A DNA stretch of 22,400 bases from CAYYFX01 sp964571855 (GTDB lineage: Bacteria; ARS69): assembly GCA_964571855.1 (NCBI GenBank), contig CAZNDO010000034.1:1-22400 (forward strand), written 5' to 3'. Both the position numbers and the translations under genes were made by a program. The notes under the pieces were generated by a model. The model saw nothing but the letters and a program-made list of their open reading frames with translations. It made no database searches and was not told the DNA's origin. Positions 1 through 7,476 of the stretch are shown piece by piece (within the stretch, counting starts at the first letter, position 1; the number at the start of each line of letters is the position of its first letter).

Positions 1-39
1 CGGCCGGCGTCCCGCGGACCTTCGCTCGCCCGCAGCCGC

Positions 40-60
40 TTCCCCGGAAGAGCCGGGGAG
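40..60 (+). terminator. Terminator-like hairpin upstream of tdh
   Basis: A perfect 7-bp stem (TCCCCGG at 41-47 with CCGGGGA at 53-59) closes a 5-base loop, and a T-G wobble pair at 40/60 extends it. No T-run follows, so it is not a textbook intrinsic terminator. GC-rich genomes often lack the T-run. It probably ends or protects a transcript from a gene to the left of the window and insulates the tdh promoter. The strand is assumed because the hairpin is symmetric. Confidence 0.4.
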
Positions 61-109
61 ACACTAGGGAGCGCGTTCCGCACCTGTCAACGACGCCACG
101 TCCCCGCAC

Positions 110-144
110 TTTCCCGGACGCCGCGCCGGGTGTAGGGTAGCGCC
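110..144 (+). promoter_or_regulatory. Candidate tdh promoter for a leaderless transcript
   Basis: A TAnnnT-type -10 element (TAGGGT, 133-138) lies six bases before the tdh ATG at 145. Transcription would therefore start at or within a base or two of the A of the ATG. No convincing Shine-Dalgarno sequence stands between them. A weak -35 (TTTCCC, 110-115) sits 17 bases upstream. This layout is typical of leaderless mRNAs in other bacteria. It is inferred from spacing alone. Confidence 0.4.
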
Positions 145-1173
145 ATGCGCGAACACGTCGTCCTCGTCACCGGCGCCAACGGCGAGATCGGCCACGGGCT
201 GATCGACCGCCTCTTCGAGCGGGGCGAGCGCATCGTCACGCTGGACCTGGCGCCGCTGGATCCCGCGCTCAGCGAGAAGTGCGTGGAGTGCATCCAGGGA
301 TCCATCCTGGACAAGGCGCTCCTCTCGCGCCTGGTTTCCCGGTACGAGTTCCGCGCCATCCACCACCTCGCGGCCATGCTGTCCACGCGGGCGGAGTTCA
401 CGCCCACCGCGGCGCACGAGGTGAACGTGCAGGGCACGTTGAACCTCCTGGAGCTGGCCGCGGAGCAGACGGAGTGGGCGGGGCATCGCGTGAAGTTCCT
501 GTTCCCCAGCTCCATCGCGGTGTACGGGCTGCCGGACCTCGCCACGAAGGCGCAGGCGGGGCCCATCCGGGAGAAGACCTGGAACCTGCCCACCACGATG
601 TACGGCTGCAACAAGATCTACTGCGAGCAGCTCGGCCGGTACTACGCCACGCACTACAAGCAGCTCAGCGCGTCGTCGGCGATCTCCGGCGTGGACTTCC
701 GCGCGCTGCGCTTCCCGGGGCTGTTGAGCGCGGTGACGATGCCGTCGGGCGGGACGTCGGACTTCCTGCCGGAGATGCTGCACGCGGTGGCGAACGGGCA
801 GCCGTACGAGTGTTTCGTGCGCGCGGACACGCGCATCCCGTTCATGGCCATGCCGGACGCCATCCGTGCCATGATGCTGCTGGAGGACGCGCCGGAGACC
901 GCGCTGTCCTGGCGCAGCTACAACGTGACCAGCTTCAATCCCTCCGCCGGGGAGTTCCTGGACGCGCTGCGCAGGCGCTGGCCGGACGCGAAGGTGACGT
1001 TCGTGCCGCACGAGAAGCGGCAGGCCATCGTGGACAGCTGGCCCGCGGACGTGAACGACGAGGCCGCGCGCGAGGACTGGGGCTGGTCGCCGGAGTACGA
1101 CCTGAAGCGCGCGCTGGAGGAGTACCTGCTCCCCGGCGTGACGCAGCGTCCGGTGCGGGGGCACGCCACGTGA
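145..1173 (+). CDS. tdh: L-threonine 3-dehydrogenase, short-chain (SDR) type
   Basis: Oxidises L-threonine to 2-amino-3-oxobutyrate with NAD+ in the cytoplasm, the first step of threonine breakdown to glycine and acetyl-CoA. The 342-residue protein is an extended SDR: the Rossmann motif GANGEIG is at residues 10-16, the catalytic Ser is in PSSIAVYG (S122/S123), and the YxxxK pair is Y153/K157. It differs from plain epimerases by signatures typical of SDR threonine dehydrogenases: RFPGLLS followed by a GGTSDF segment, MPDAIRAM, and near the end DSWPADVNDEAAREDWGW. The length fits the family, which is unrelated to the zinc-dependent medium-chain Tdh of E. coli. The partner kbl (2-amino-3-ketobutyrate CoA ligase) is not in the window and could lie just upstream. 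The stop overlaps the start of the ArsR gene by four bases. Confidence 0.9.
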   Translation: MREHVVLVTGANGEIGHGLIDRLFERGERIVTLDLAPLDPALSEKCVECIQGSILDKALLSRLVSRYEFRAIHHLAAMLSTRAEFTPTAAHEVNVQGTLNLLELAAEQTEWAGHRVKFLFPSSIAVYGLPDLATKAQAGPIREKTWNLPTTMYGCNKIYCEQLGRYYATHYKQLSASSAISGVDFRALRFPGLLSAVTMPSGGTSDFLPEMLHAVANGQPYECFVRADTRIPFMAMPDAIRAMMLLEDAPETALSWRSYNVTSFNPSAGEFLDALRRRWPDAKVTFVPHEKRQAIVDSWPADVNDEAAREDWGWSPEYDLKRALEEYLLPGVTQRPVRGHAT

Positions 1174-1571
1174 CGCCCCGGGACGCCGAGGCCGCGCGTT
1201 TCTTCTCCGCCCTCGGCGATCCCACCCGGCTGGCCCTCTTGGAGCTGCTGCGCGCGGGCGACCGCAACGTGGGCGAGCTGGTGGCCGCGCTCGGGTGCCC
1301 GCAGCCAAAGGTGTCGCGCCATCTCAAGGTGCTGAAGGACGCAGGGCTCGTGCGCGACGCGCGCGACGGGAGGAACGTGGCGTACGCGCTGACCGCGCCG
1401 CGCGCGTGGCCGGCGGCGGCGCGCGCGTGGGTGGAGCGGCTGGAGGGGGGGATGCCGCTGGCGTCACTCGGATGCCGCGAATCGGTCTCCGATGCACCCG
1501 CGACCGTGTCGGGAGAGCGCTCATCCGCCACGGCAAGGCCCTCTCGGACGCTCGACACCTTCCTCCTCTAG
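1170..1571 (+). CDS. ArsR-family transcriptional regulator with an unusual C-terminal tail
   Basis: A 133-residue winged-helix DNA-binding protein. Its start is the GTG inside the GTGA overlap with tdh, which implies translational coupling. Residues about 7-75 carry the ArsR fold: FSALGDPTRLALLELL, a recognition-helix region with QPKVSRHLKVLKDAGLV, then the wing RDGRNVAYAL. The classical metal-sensing ELCVCDL box is absent (here NVGELVAALGC), so a metal effector is not indicated. The domain ends near residue 100. The last 30 or so residues, from about position 1465, are Ser/Thr/Arg-rich, match no ArsR feature I know, and coincide with the drop in GC that marks the next segment. The original C-terminus may have been replaced when that segment inserted. 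Being coupled to tdh, it may regulate the tdh operon in response to an unknown signal. Confidence 0.8.
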   Translation: MTPRDAEAARFFSALGDPTRLALLELLRAGDRNVGELVAALGCPQPKVSRHLKVLKDAGLVRDARDGRNVAYALTAPRAWPAAARAWVERLEGGMPLASLGCRESVSDAPATVSGERSSATARPSRTLDTFLL

Positions 1572-1578
1572 CGCAACT

Positions 1579-1602
1579 CACCATATATTGGGTGCTTTTT
1601 TT
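1579..1602 (+). terminator. Weak stem with a T7 tract after the ArsR gene
   Basis: CACC (1579-1582) and GGTG (1591-1594) can pair around an 8-base AT-rich loop. A C and seven consecutive Ts (1596-1602) follow. It begins eight bases after the ArsR stop. The stem is short and probably weak, but T-runs are very rare in this genome, so it may be a terminator that came with the low-GC segment. Confidence 0.35.
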
Positions 1603-1639
1603 GGGCAGCCGGTCATGCAGGCGCCTAGTGGCCAAGGAC

Positions 1640-1667
1640 TTGACAGCGAGACCGTGTCAACGCTAAT
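1640..1667 (+). promoter_or_regulatory. Sigma-70-like promoter for the unknown island protein
   Basis: A perfect TTGACA -35 (1640-1645) is followed after 16 bases by GCTAAT (1662-1667, four of six matches to TATAAT). The predicted transcript start near 1674 lies about 40 bases before the ATG at 1714. A GAGG Shine-Dalgarno (1701-1704) precedes that ATG by nine bases. This arrangement is the main reason for preferring the late start of the downstream gene. Confidence 0.45.
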
Positions 1668-1713
1668 GTCTATGAGTCCGACGGTCGATTCGTCATTGGT
1701 GAGGTCAATGGCT

Positions 1714-2970
1714 ATGTCAATTTCTCGACTGCTCCACATCGCTCAGCCCCCCTTGGCTTGGTACGTCCGCGTCGGCAGAAACGACCATAAGTGCGTCCTG
1801 CAGGTGCTCTCCGAGCGCCCTCGTGTCCTTACCGGCATCGTCTCAAGCCCAGCACACGTAGACCGACATGCGGATCTGCGAGCTGAGGCGACGCGCCAAA
1901 GGGTCGAGGTCGTATTGGACCCGCTGGCGTTGGAGTTGAGCGCTCCGCGTGCCACCGAGATGAGGGGTCTGTCGAGACTTCCGTGGGCAGGCACCTCTCC
2001 CCATGCCACATCGGATCTGCGTGGCGCGGGTGGGCTCCGCATGGTTGAGAAGATCGCACGGTTCGTGGCGGAACACGGATACACATCAGTGCTCGCCCCA
2101 GCCCATCTGGTCACGAGCAGCAGCGACCCGTGGCTTGCGATCGACCGCGATCTCGTGACGGCACTTCGCGCGGCGCTGGACAAGTGTGGCCTCGAACAAG
2201 TCCCAGTGTACTACCCGCTCGTGGTGGACTCACCCTGTTGGCGGGCAATGGGGGAGCGATTCCGCCTTGTCGCCGCGCTGCGAGATCTCCCCGTCGACGC
2301 GATCTGGCTGCGGATTCATGGCTTCGGTGGAAGGAGCTCTGGACCTGCTCTGCGCCGATACGTGGAAGCGTGTCAGGACTTCATGTCCCTCGGTGTCCCC
2401 TTGGTTGGCGAGCGCATTGGTACGGCCGGACCTGCGATGCTCGCGTTTGGCGCCGTGGGCGGCATCGAGTCGGGGGTCACCATCGGAGAGCAGTTCAATG
2501 CTCGGACGCTCTTCCGCGAGCGAAGGTCCGGACGAGGATTCCTTCCGCCACCACGAGTCTATCTACGGGAAATCGGAGCTTTCCTAACTCGAAGTCAGGC
2601 GACGGCGTTCTTTGATGTTCGCGGCACAAAGTCCCGATTTGGATGTCGTTTCGACTCGTGTTGTAGGCGGGGCGTCAGCGACACGCTCCGCGATCCACGG
2701 AGGCACTTTCTGATCCAACGGGGAGCGGAGGTCGCCGGTCTGTCGAAAGCTCCCCCGCACCTCCGCGCATCGATGTACCTCGATGACTTCCTTCGGCCTG
2801 CGAGTGACCTGGTCGTTCGGGCCGCGCAGATCAGCCCGGCCCTTGAGCGCCATCGGGCGACCCTTGAGAGTTGGCGGTACACGCTTGGTGTCCTGGAGGG
2901 AGACGGCAAGAAGTTGGCCCTGTCAGCCCCACCGGAGGGTCGCAGGCTGCTTGCTAGAAAGACGGCGTAG
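1714..2970 (+). CDS. Protein of unknown function, possible TIM barrel with a Cys/His cluster
   Basis: I do not recognise this 418-residue protein. The frame stays open back to an ATG at 1492, but 1714 has a GAGG Shine-Dalgarno nine bases upstream and a promoter just before it. In-frame ATGs at 1708, 1672, 1666 and 1615 are alternatives. Alternating hydrophobic strand-like stretches (RVLTGIVSSP, VEVVLDPLALEL, SVLAPAHLV, VPVYYPLVV, AIWLRIHGFGG, GVPLVGERIG) with helices between suggest a beta/alpha barrel. Next comes C311-x4-C316-C317-x13-H331 in a context of FGCR...CCRRG...PRRHFL. Cysteines and a histidine late in a barrel recall the zinc site of tRNA-guanine transglycosylases, though the spacing differs and their catalytic signatures are not evident. 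There is no signal peptide or membrane segment. GC and codon use are lower than in the flanks, and it stands 77 bases upstream of an Xre-RES pair. Confidence 0.7.
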   Translation: MSISRLLHIAQPPLAWYVRVGRNDHKCVLQVLSERPRVLTGIVSSPAHVDRHADLRAEATRQRVEVVLDPLALELSAPRATEMRGLSRLPWAGTSPHATSDLRGAGGLRMVEKIARFVAEHGYTSVLAPAHLVTSSSDPWLAIDRDLVTALRAALDKCGLEQVPVYYPLVVDSPCWRAMGERFRLVAALRDLPVDAIWLRIHGFGGRSSGPALRRYVEACQDFMSLGVPLVGERIGTAGPAMLAFGAVGGIESGVTIGEQFNARTLFRERRSGRGFLPPPRVYLREIGAFLTRSQATAFFDVRGTKSRFGCRFDSCCRRGVSDTLRDPRRHFLIQRGAEVAGLSKAPPHLRASMYLDDFLRPASDLVVRAAQISPALERHRATLESWRYTLGVLEGDGKKLALSAPPEGRRLLARKTA

Positions 2971-3047
2971 TTCACGCCGCTGAATGAGATCCATTATGAC
3001 CTTTAAAATTGGTTTAGATCTCTCTATAAATATGAAGGTATTGAATC
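2971..3047 (+). promoter_or_regulatory. AT-rich promoter and leader of the Xre-RES operon
   Basis: This 77-base gap is the most AT-rich stretch in the window. TATAAA (3025-3030) has a TTTAAA 17 bases upstream (3002-3007) as a possible -35. TAAAAT (3004-3009) is an alternative -10 that gives a longer leader. GAAGG (3034-3038) lies nine bases before the antitoxin ATG. The TATAAA option would start the transcript close to that Shine-Dalgarno, so the upstream element may be the better one. Xre-RES antitoxins commonly repress their own promoters. I see no convincing long operator palindrome here. Confidence 0.45.
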
Positions 3048-3386
3048 ATGTCTTCAGCTGTGGCCCGACGTTTGGCTATTATTCGAGATGGGGCTGGAAT
3101 CAAGTCAAGGGAAGTGGCTCAGTTGCTTAGCACTACACCCGAAACGGTCTCCAGATGGCAGACCGGTCGTGTTGAGCCTCAGCCGAGCAGCCTTCAGCGT
3201 CTGCTGACACTTGAATGGCTGGTCTCTCAGTTGAGCGAGTTCTACACGCCGGATGAGGCCCGTCTGTGGCTGTTCGCCCCCCACAAGTTGCTGGCGGGCC
3301 ATTCCCCAGCGGAGAGGATTCAGGCTGGTAGGGTGGCCGATGTTCTTGCAATCATCGAGCAACTGCGAGATGGGACGTTTGGCTGA
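3048..3386 (+). CDS. Xre/MbcA/ParS-type antitoxin of a RES toxin-antitoxin pair
   Basis: A 112-residue cytoplasmic protein that should neutralise the RES toxin encoded 31 bases downstream and bind the operon promoter. Residues about 5-55 form an Xre-like helix-turn-helix (SREVAQLLSTTPETVSRWQTGRVEPQP). Residues about 66-112 match the MbcA/ParS toxin-binding region: a helix with TPDEARLWLFAPHKLL, then GHSPAERIQAGRVADVLAIIEQL. In known complexes this C-terminal part blocks the toxin active site. The start is an ATG with GAAGG nine bases upstream. The order antitoxin then toxin, the short gap and the same strand are the family's normal arrangement. GC is low compared with the flanking housekeeping genes, consistent with acquisition by transfer. 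Confidence 0.88.
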   Translation: MSSAVARRLAIIRDGAGIKSREVAQLLSTTPETVSRWQTGRVEPQPSSLQRLLTLEWLVSQLSEFYTPDEARLWLFAPHKLLAGHSPAERIQAGRVADVLAIIEQLRDGTFG

Positions 3387-3417
3387 GAGCCCGACCACGT
3401 GAGGAGCCGACAGGAAG

Positions 3418-3960
3418 GTGATACACGACCCCAGATTGCTCGACCGACTGGAGGCACTCTCTCCCGACCAATGGCAGGGAACCGTGTATCGCGTCATGCT
3501 TGGAGGCTACCCGCCCGATCGCGCCAATACCCACGGAGCGCGTTGGAATCCGCCCGGAGTGGCCGCGATCTACACCAGCCTCGATGAGTTGACGGTGATT
3601 GCGGAAGTCTCTCATCGGCTCTCGCTGGAGCCTGTTTGTCCAAGGACGGATGTAGCCTTCTATACCATCAACGCTGTCCGAACGCGGCTGCTGAATCTGA
3701 CGGACCAGGGCCTTCTCGCTGAGTTGGGTCTCACTCGGTCAGAGCTGGAGAGCTACGACTTCGGACCGTGTCAGAGGGTGGGGGGTGCGGCCGCATGGCT
3801 TGAGGCTGACGGTATCCTCGTACCATCCGCGCGCGCCCCGGGTGTGAACCTGGTCCTGTTTCGCGACAACGAGGACGACGGAGCGAAGTTCGAGGTTGTT
3901 GGCCGTCGTCCGGTGGATGTTCATACGCTGTGGCGTCCGAAGAAGCACGAACCCACTTAG
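3418..3960 (+). CDS. RES-domain toxin (probable NAD+-degrading)
   Basis: A 180-residue RES-family toxin. Characterised relatives (MbcT of Mycobacterium tuberculosis, the Photorhabdus RES toxin) deplete cellular NAD+ by hydrolysis or phosphorolysis. The named R-E-S pattern can be followed: R25 in VYRV, then GARWN (40-44) and the following Y52-T-S, E63 in AEV, and S137 in ILVPSAR followed by GVNLVLF. All the expected polar residues appear present, so the toxin looks intact. The GTG start at 3418 has GAGGAG 11 bases upstream, and a start any later than 3418 would cut into the conserved YR. It is the last gene of the low-GC segment, and GC rises immediately after its stop. Whether it phosphorolyses or hydrolyses NAD+ cannot be told from sequence. 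Confidence 0.88.
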   Translation: MIHDPRLLDRLEALSPDQWQGTVYRVMLGGYPPDRANTHGARWNPPGVAAIYTSLDELTVIAEVSHRLSLEPVCPRTDVAFYTINAVRTRLLNLTDQGLLAELGLTRSELESYDFGPCQRVGGAAAWLEADGILVPSARAPGVNLVLFRDNEDDGAKFEVVGRRPVDVHTLWRPKKHEPT

Positions 3961-3970
3961 AGGGGAGGCT

Positions 3971-3997
3971 CGCGGTCCGCCCGCGGCGGACGTCGCG
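3971..3997 (+). terminator. GC-rich hairpin after the RES toxin gene
   Basis: GTCCGCC (3975-3981) pairs perfectly with GGCGGAC (3985-3991) around a 3-base loop. CGCG at 3971-3974 can continue the stem with CGCG at 3994-3997 across a 2-base bulge. It starts ten bases after the toxin stop. No T-run follows. It is a candidate terminator of the toxin-antitoxin operon, or a boundary structure of the inserted segment. Confidence 0.4.
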
Positions 3998-4074
3998 GTG
4001 GGGGGGCACCGGGCGTGTGCCGACATCAATGCCAGGCCTCGCGAGACACCACCATGCTGTCGTCGCGGACGATA

Positions 4075-4665
4075 ATGGCAGTCGACCGCCTCTACCGCCG
4101 CCACGCGCGCTTCTACGACGCCACGCGCCGCTTCGTCCTGCCGGCGCGGCGGCGGGCGATCGCGCGGCTCGGCATCGTTCCCGGGGACGCCGTCCTGGAC
4201 TTCGCGTGCGGCACCGGCCTCAACGTGCCGCCGCTGCGCGCGGCCGGCGCGGGCGAGATCACCGGTGTGGATCTCTCCGAGGCCATGCTCGCGCGCGCCC
4301 GCCGCAAGCACCCGGACGTGCGGTTCGTGCGCGACGACCTGGCCGCCGTGGACCTCGGCCGCACCGCCCCGCGCGTCCTCTGCACGTGGGGGCTGGCGTT
4401 CGTCCCGGACCTGCCCCGCGCCCTGCAGAACCTCCACCGCCACACCGCGCCCGGCGGCACGCTCGTCACGCTGGACTTCCACCGCCTCGAGGGCGCCGCC
4501 CGGCCGCTGCGCCCGCTCCTGGACGCGTGGCTCCGCGGCTTCGGCGCGCACCCGCCGGTGGCCGTGCCGCGGCTCCTGGAGCCGCTGTTCGAGGACGTCT
4601 CCACCGAGACGATCGGGTCGGGCTACGCCCTCCTCACCGTCGCCCGCCGCCCGCGCTTCCGGTAG
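4075..4665 (+). CDS. Class I SAM-dependent methyltransferase (UbiE-like)
   Basis: A 196-residue soluble protein with the class I methyltransferase fold. Motif I is DFACGTG at residues 42-48. The acidic end of strand 2 follows in GVDLSEAMLARAR, then a motif II-like VRFVRDDL and the APGGTLVTLDF strand typical of small UbiE/COQ5-like enzymes. The N-terminal LYRRHARFYD helix resembles lipid and quinone methyltransferases, but nothing fixes the substrate. An ATG at 4075 with a partial GCGGA ribosome site is chosen because homology-like sequence starts there. ATG 4054 and ATG 4015 are in-frame alternatives. GC returns to the high host level. The response regulator starts 31 bases after the stop. 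Confidence 0.82.
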   Translation: MAVDRLYRRHARFYDATRRFVLPARRRAIARLGIVPGDAVLDFACGTGLNVPPLRAAGAGEITGVDLSEAMLARARRKHPDVRFVRDDLAAVDLGRTAPRVLCTWGLAFVPDLPRALQNLHRHTAPGGTLVTLDFHRLEGAARPLRPLLDAWLRGFGAHPPVAVPRLLEPLFEDVSTETIGSGYALLTVARRPRFR

Positions 4666-4692
4666 AATCGATCGGCCCCGCCCTCCGGGAGG
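4663..4692 (+). promoter_or_regulatory. Candidate -10 element and ribosome site for the sigma-54 regulator
   Basis: TAGAAT (4663-4668, five of six matches to TATAAT) overlaps the stop codon of the methyltransferase gene. The -35 position 17 bases upstream is poor. A transcript beginning near 4675 would carry the GGGAGG ribosome site (4687-4692) four bases before the GTG start. This would let the regulator be expressed independently of the methyltransferase. Confidence 0.35.
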
Positions 4693-4696
4693 CTCC

Positions 4697-6103
<1,407 letters not shown>

Positions 6104-6140
6104 CGCGTCCGGCGCGCCCCCGCAATGCAAAGGAGTCCCG

Positions 6141-7460
6141 ATGAGCCCGCAGCTCTCCGCCTACGCGCAGGCGCGCAGGCCCTCCGCCATCCGTGCGGCC
6201 GGGCTCCGCTTCGCCGAGCGCAAGGACGGCACCACGGCCATCAACGTGGCCATCGGCAACGTGTCGTTGCCCATGCACCCGGCCATGATCGAGCGCATGG
6301 CGAACCTCCGCCGCGCGGACAGCCCGTTCCGGGACGGCGTGGTGGCGTACACCGCCACCGCCGGCACCGAGGAGTGCCAGCGCGCGTTCCTGCGGGCGAT
6401 CGAGTCCTCGGACTGCGACGTGTCCGGGCTGCGCGCGCAGATCACGAACGGCGGCAGCGAGGCGATGGAGATCGTGCTGCCGGCCATGCTGGGCGCGCCG
6501 GGCACGAAGGACAAGCCGCTGCTCCTGATCGACGCCGCGTACACGAACTACAAGGGCTTCTGCGACCGGCTCGGGCGGGCCACCGTGTCCATCACGCGCA
6601 CGCTGGACGGCAACGGCCGCTGGGCGCTGCCGGACTTCGCCGAGATCGACCGCGTGATGGAGCGCGAGAAGCCGGGCGCCGTGGTGGTCATCCCCTACGA
6701 CAACCCCACCGGGCAGTTCTACCCGCACGAGTCGCTCGTGGAGCTGGCCAAGCTGTGCGTGAAGCACGACCTCTGGATCCTCTCGGACGAGGCGTACCGG
6801 GAGCTGTTCTACACGAAGGACCGGTCGTCGTCCGTGTGGAAGCTGACCGAGGCCGAGGTGCCCGGCGTCCGCGGGCGGCGGGTGAGCATCGAGTCCACGT
6901 CCAAGGTGTGGAACGCGTGCGGCCTGCGCATCGGCGCCATCGTCACGGACAACGACGCCTTCCACAAGGCGGCGCTGGCGGAGCACACGTCGTCCCTGTG
7001 CGCGTCCGCCATCGGCCAGTGGATCTTCGGGGCCATCGCGCACGAGTCCACGGATGCGCTCAACAAGTGGTACGGCGAGCTGCGCGCGTACTACGGCGCG
7101 ATGCTCGCGAGCTTCACGAAGCGCACGAAGGAGCTGCTGCCGGGCGTGATCGTGTCCAGCCCGGACGCGGCGCTCTACTCCGTGGTGGACCTGCGGGACC
7201 GCGTGGGCCCGGACTTCGACGCGCTGGAGTTCGTGCTGTTCTGCGCGGCCGAGGGCCGCGTGGAGCGGGACGGCAAGGTGCTGACGCTGCTGACCGCGCC
7301 CATGGGCGGCTTCTACGACACGCCGAAGGGCCGGGCGAACCCCGGGCGGACGCAGATGCGCATCGCGTACGTGGAGAAACCGGAAGTCATGGCCATCGTG
7401 CCGGACCTGCTGGCGGCGCTCCTGGGGCAGTACGCGAAGGCGACGGCCCCGACCCGCTAA
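6141..7460 (+). CDS. Class I/II PLP-dependent aminotransferase
   Basis: A 439-residue fold-type I aminotransferase that moves an amino group between an amino acid and a 2-oxo acid. Landmarks are in order: NGGSEAMEIVLPAM (cofactor phosphate region), N188-PTG, D216-x-A-Y219 (pyridine nitrogen and ring contacts), the Schiff-base lysine K255 in STSKVWNACGLRIG, and R407 in TQMRIAY, the usual substrate-carboxylate arginine. All key residues are present, so it should be active. The substrate is not evident. General AspC-like subfamily members often accept aspartate, alanine or aromatic amino acids. The ATG has a strong AAGGAG site five bases upstream. It begins 37 bases after the sigma-54 regulator and could share its transcript. 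Confidence 0.9.
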   Translation: MSPQLSAYAQARRPSAIRAAGLRFAERKDGTTAINVAIGNVSLPMHPAMIERMANLRRADSPFRDGVVAYTATAGTEECQRAFLRAIESSDCDVSGLRAQITNGGSEAMEIVLPAMLGAPGTKDKPLLLIDAAYTNYKGFCDRLGRATVSITRTLDGNGRWALPDFAEIDRVMEREKPGAVVVIPYDNPTGQFYPHESLVELAKLCVKHDLWILSDEAYRELFYTKDRSSSVWKLTEAEVPGVRGRRVSIESTSKVWNACGLRIGAIVTDNDAFHKAALAEHTSSLCASAIGQWIFGAIAHESTDALNKWYGELRAYYGAMLASFTKRTKELLPGVIVSSPDAALYSVVDLRDRVGPDFDALEFVLFCAAEGRVERDGKVLTLLTAPMGGFYDTPKGRANPGRTQMRIAYVEKPEVMAIVPDLLAALLGQYAKATAPTR

Positions 7461-7476
7461 CCACCTTGCTCCTTGA

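Noticed and set aside
64..1308. Long - strand frame opposite tdh and arsR
   Set aside because: Its Arg/Ala/Gly-dominated composition and full overlap with two convincing + strand genes mark it as a GC-driven shadow.
1450..1478. Direct repeat GGATGCCGC at 1450 and 1470 as a possible insertion-site duplication
   Set aside because: Both copies lie at the same edge of the low-GC segment and no copy occurs at the right edge, so it does not bracket the insert.
1492..1713. Extra N-terminal 74 residues of the unknown island protein
   Set aside because: This stretch overlaps the ArsR end, the T7 tract and the proposed promoter, and is of low complexity. The ATG at 1714 with GAGG fits better.
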